This document shows positions 25,232-27,473 of a stretch of DNA of 27,473 nt, piece after piece. Every line of letters starts with the position of its first letter. Position 1 is the first letter of the stretch. The notes under the pieces were generated by a model that worked only from the letters and a program-made list of their open reading frames with translations, did no database searches and had not been told where the DNA came from. Source of the DNA: JBKSMP01 sp964582055 (GTDB lineage Bacteria; Verrucomicrobiota; Verrucomicrobiia; Opitutales; UBA9783); contig CAZOPT010000008.1 in assembly GCA_964582055.1 (NCBI GenBank), positions 1 to 27,473 on the forward strand. The letters are read 5' to 3'. A program made the position numbers and the translations under genes.

Positions 25232-27358
25232 TTACCATTCCTTAAAAGTTAAAATAAAGCGTATTTTCCAATGTTCTTTAGGACTTGTAATGGGGCGCTG
25301 ACGTTTGCACCATTTAAATTCTACATCGAAGTTCCAAGTTTTTGCAACAATTGTAGACCACGTATAGGTTTGACGAATAAGATCAGGTTTATGTGCATCA
25401 ATCGAAAACGCTGCTGAAATAACATTCGTAGAATTAAGGCGATACGAAACTTTTACTGAATGTTGATTATCTGGACTCGTTCTACTTTGGGTATAAGAAT
25501 GACTCAATGTAATTTTCCACAAATCATTTTCAGAAAAAGAAATAGAGGTATTGGATTCTCGGAGGCATTTTTCGTTAGGATCCATACGTAAAAATTGATT
25601 AAACGAGAAGAAAGAAGCCGGATCCCATTCAAAGTCAAAAAATGTATCTGCTAACTTACGCTGTGTTTGCTCTTTACCTAAACGTACATCTTGGTAAAGA
25701 TTGCAATGTAACCATTGTTTGGCTTGCCCAGCTGTATAATTCGTGTATAAGAAATTTTCGAGCCCTAAACGTACCAAATGCATGTCATTTAAATCATCGA
25801 TATCACGACGATTTAAGAGGTCAATCTCATGTAAAGAAACTTTATTTCCATCTTGAACTTCTCGATCAATTGCGGGAATGGCTTCTTGTCCACGATGCCC
25901 ATGAGGTAAATAACGATATTGAATAACTGGTTGTAATAAATGCCTAAAATTATGAATATTCCAATACTCATTTTCGTAAGCATAATCACCATAAGCTCTA
26001 AATCTCAAATCAAATCCAAATTGCCATAAAACCTTTGTATAATCGTTATAATGAGGCGATTGATTGAGTCCACAATAATGTGCCATACGTGCATTTACAA
26101 CAGGTGCAAACGTACACCAAGAGGCTAAATCTAGAGGAACTGTTAAGCCTGCATAAGCATCTAAGCGTCGTAATTCTTTTTCTGAAATTGTTGCATCGAG
26201 AGGTTTTTCTCTAAGATGGCTCATTCCCAAACCATATTGGTAATAAAACGGTGTATCTAATAAAGGAGAAGGCAAATAGTTAAAACGTAATTCTGGTAAA
26301 CGTTCTTGAGTATGTTGAAAGTGATTAAAACGATAACGCACCAAACCGCTTGTAACAGTATTATCTGTACGATGAGAAATTTCAGCAAAATTGTCTGGAT
26401 GCTGACGTGTGGCATCATTTTCATCTGGACGAAAATGTTTAATCACATCCTTATCTTTCATCCATTCCATTTGCACTAAAAGATCCGTATCCTCACTCAA
26501 TTGGCCTTGATGGCGCCATTCCGCAAAAAAACGATTGTTTTGGGCTTTAGGATTGCTTTCCTTATAGGTATCTAAATCTCCATCATGAATTCGAGCCACC
26601 TTAAAACAACCCTTGCTTAAAGATTCATTATATTCAAGAATACCACCTACCAAAAAATCACGCTTTCGATAATAATCGAACATAATTCCAGGTTTAACAG
26701 GCCACCCTAAATTAAAAATTAAATCATTACGCAAGTAACGTCCCATTTCTTTATCGCGTTGAATAAGACTGCAATCCACTTTCCAACGCAAAACAGACTC
26801 ATTGAAGTCATGACGATAATAAGGGGTATAATAAAGAGGGACTACCCCTACATGAAAAACCGCATCCCACAATTCAAAATATTCACCAGTATGCAGTTCT
26901 CCCTTGCGCGCTGTAATGTGAATACCGGTTGCATCATTCTGAACTCCATTGCAATGAATTGCAACCTTATCTGCCGTTAAATGGTCTATGGTGCCTTTCA
27001 AATTTTTCCCTTCAACTCCATGGCCCAAAACCTCCAAGCGAAATGTATCCGATTCCAAGCGTTTATCAGTATTCCAATAAGCTCCAAATGGCGTTAGTAA
27101 GCGTAAAGACTCTGTAGTTACACGTACGTTACCTTCTGCTAAAGCCTTTGCACATTCTGAAAAAAAGTAAATACGATCGGCTTGCAAACGTAAAGAATTA
27201 TTTAAAAATTCAGCATTACCAGAAGCAAGCGAACAATTACGCTTTGTATCGTATTCTATCGGCAAATCCGAAGAAAGTGAAGGCACACTTCGGACAAACG
27301 CGGGTGTAAGCATACACAATAACCACAAGCCAACACACCTTGAAATCGTTTTTAACAT
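25232..27358 (-). CDS. lptD: LPS-assembly protein LptD-like outer-membrane protein
   Basis: A 708-residue protein. A signal peptide covers about residues 1-24 (basic start, hydrophobic 'GLWLLCMLTPAF', then a small-residue cut region). An OstA/LptA-like jelly-roll domain follows at about 35-180 ('ASGNAEFLNNSLRLQADRIYF' shown in part: LQADRIYFF, 'LAEGNVRVTT', 'HLTADKVAI'). The segment 'FHVGVVPLYYTPYYRHDF' with 'PLYYTPYY' is the LptD hinge before the barrel. The rest is a beta-barrel rich in alternating aromatic strands, ending in Trp as expected for a Bam-recognised outer-membrane protein. It inserts LPS into the outer leaflet. It is shorter than E. coli LptD (784), within the family range. It leads a tight minus-strand series; the 115 bases upstream are AT-rich with no promoter I trust. 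Confidence 0.9.
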   Translation of the reverse strand: MLKTISRCVGLWLLCMLTPAFVRSVPSLSSDLPIEYDTKRNCSLASGNAEFLNNSLRLQADRIYFFSECAKALAEGNVRVTTESLRLLTPFGAYWNTDKRLESDTFRLEVLGHGVEGKNLKGTIDHLTADKVAIHCNGVQNDATGIHITARKGELHTGEYFELWDAVFHVGVVPLYYTPYYRHDFNESVLRWKVDCSLIQRDKEMGRYLRNDLIFNLGWPVKPGIMFDYYRKRDFLVGGILEYNESLSKGCFKVARIHDGDLDTYKESNPKAQNNRFFAEWRHQGQLSEDTDLLVQMEWMKDKDVIKHFRPDENDATRQHPDNFAEISHRTDNTVTSGLVRYRFNHFQHTQERLPELRFNYLPSPLLDTPFYYQYGLGMSHLREKPLDATISEKELRRLDAYAGLTVPLDLASWCTFAPVVNARMAHYCGLNQSPHYNDYTKVLWQFGFDLRFRAYGDYAYENEYWNIHNFRHLLQPVIQYRYLPHGHRGQEAIPAIDREVQDGNKVSLHEIDLLNRRDIDDLNDMHLVRLGLENFLYTNYTAGQAKQWLHCNLYQDVRLGKEQTQRKLADTFFDFEWDPASFFSFNQFLRMDPNEKCLRESNTSISFSENDLWKITLSHSYTQSRTSPDNQHSVKVSYRLNSTNVISAAFSIDAHKPDLIRQTYTWSTIVAKTWNFDVEFKWCKRQRPITSPKEHWKIRFILTFKEW

Positions 27359-27473
27359 AAATATAAATTAACTATGCAACGTATCCAACATTTCTACAAG
27401 CTTAAACTTAAAAAACATCTATAAAACATCCTTGCAAAATTCTATAAAAACTAAAAAACGCATAAATACGTAT

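Overview
The window reads as part of a chromosome from an AT-rich, Gram-negative, probably anaerobic or fermentative bacterium. An LptD-like outer-membrane lipopolysaccharide assembly protein shows a two-membrane envelope. A single-chain pyruvate:ferredoxin (flavodoxin) oxidoreductase points to anaerobic pyruvate metabolism. The block of GldA/F/G-like ABC genes, a DUF4340 protein and an AsmA-like protein, together with the other envelope genes, is compatible with Verrucomicrobiota (Opitutae-like). That placement is inference and rests on gene content only. The genetic code is standard: TAA, TAG and TGA all end genes.

Region 1 (1-7947, + strand) is a surface-polysaccharide cluster, visibly more AT-rich than what follows. 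In order it holds the end of a multi-spanning membrane protein, a sulfatase/phosphoethanolamine-transferase-like membrane protein cut by an assembly gap, a DegT/DnrJ-type sugar aminotransferase, a small monotopic phosphoglycosyl transferase that would start the glycan on a lipid carrier, a UDP-glucuronate 4-epimerase-like enzyme, a SAM methyltransferase, and an asparagine-synthase-like amidotransferase. The most striking object in the window is here. The methyltransferase gene has an octanucleotide tandem repeat (AGCAACAG)n starting at its second codon. The assembly breaks inside that repeat. Eight is not a multiple of three and the repeat has no stop in any frame, so copy-number change would switch the enzyme on and off. 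This is a textbook layout for a phase-variable contingency locus modifying a surface glycan.

Region 2 (8009-11536, + strand) is nifJ alone, followed by a hairpin in the 102-bp convergent spacer. Region 3 (11639-13175, - strand) is a two-gene NitT/TauT-type ABC importer (permease and ATPase) with no substrate-binding protein beside it.

Region 4 (13342-22376, + strand) is one tightly packed series, with ATGA overlaps or gaps of a few bases up to rpmI and at rplT-pheS, and 74 bp between rpmI and rplT: ABC ATPase, ABC-2 permease, GldG-like auxiliary protein, DUF4340 protein, AsmA-like protein, then rpmI, rplT and pheS. It joins an envelope machine to translation genes. Region 5 (27358-22373, - strand) runs lptD, an NADPH-dependent FAD reductase lacking the flavodoxin domain, an M24 aminopeptidase and a prepilin-like protein. 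Its last stop codon overlaps the pheS stop, so regions 4 and 5 converge with no spacer.

No tRNA, rRNA, CRISPR array, insertion sequence or integrase was seen. Apart from the two 100-N assembly gaps, no stretch over 300 bases lacks a gene.
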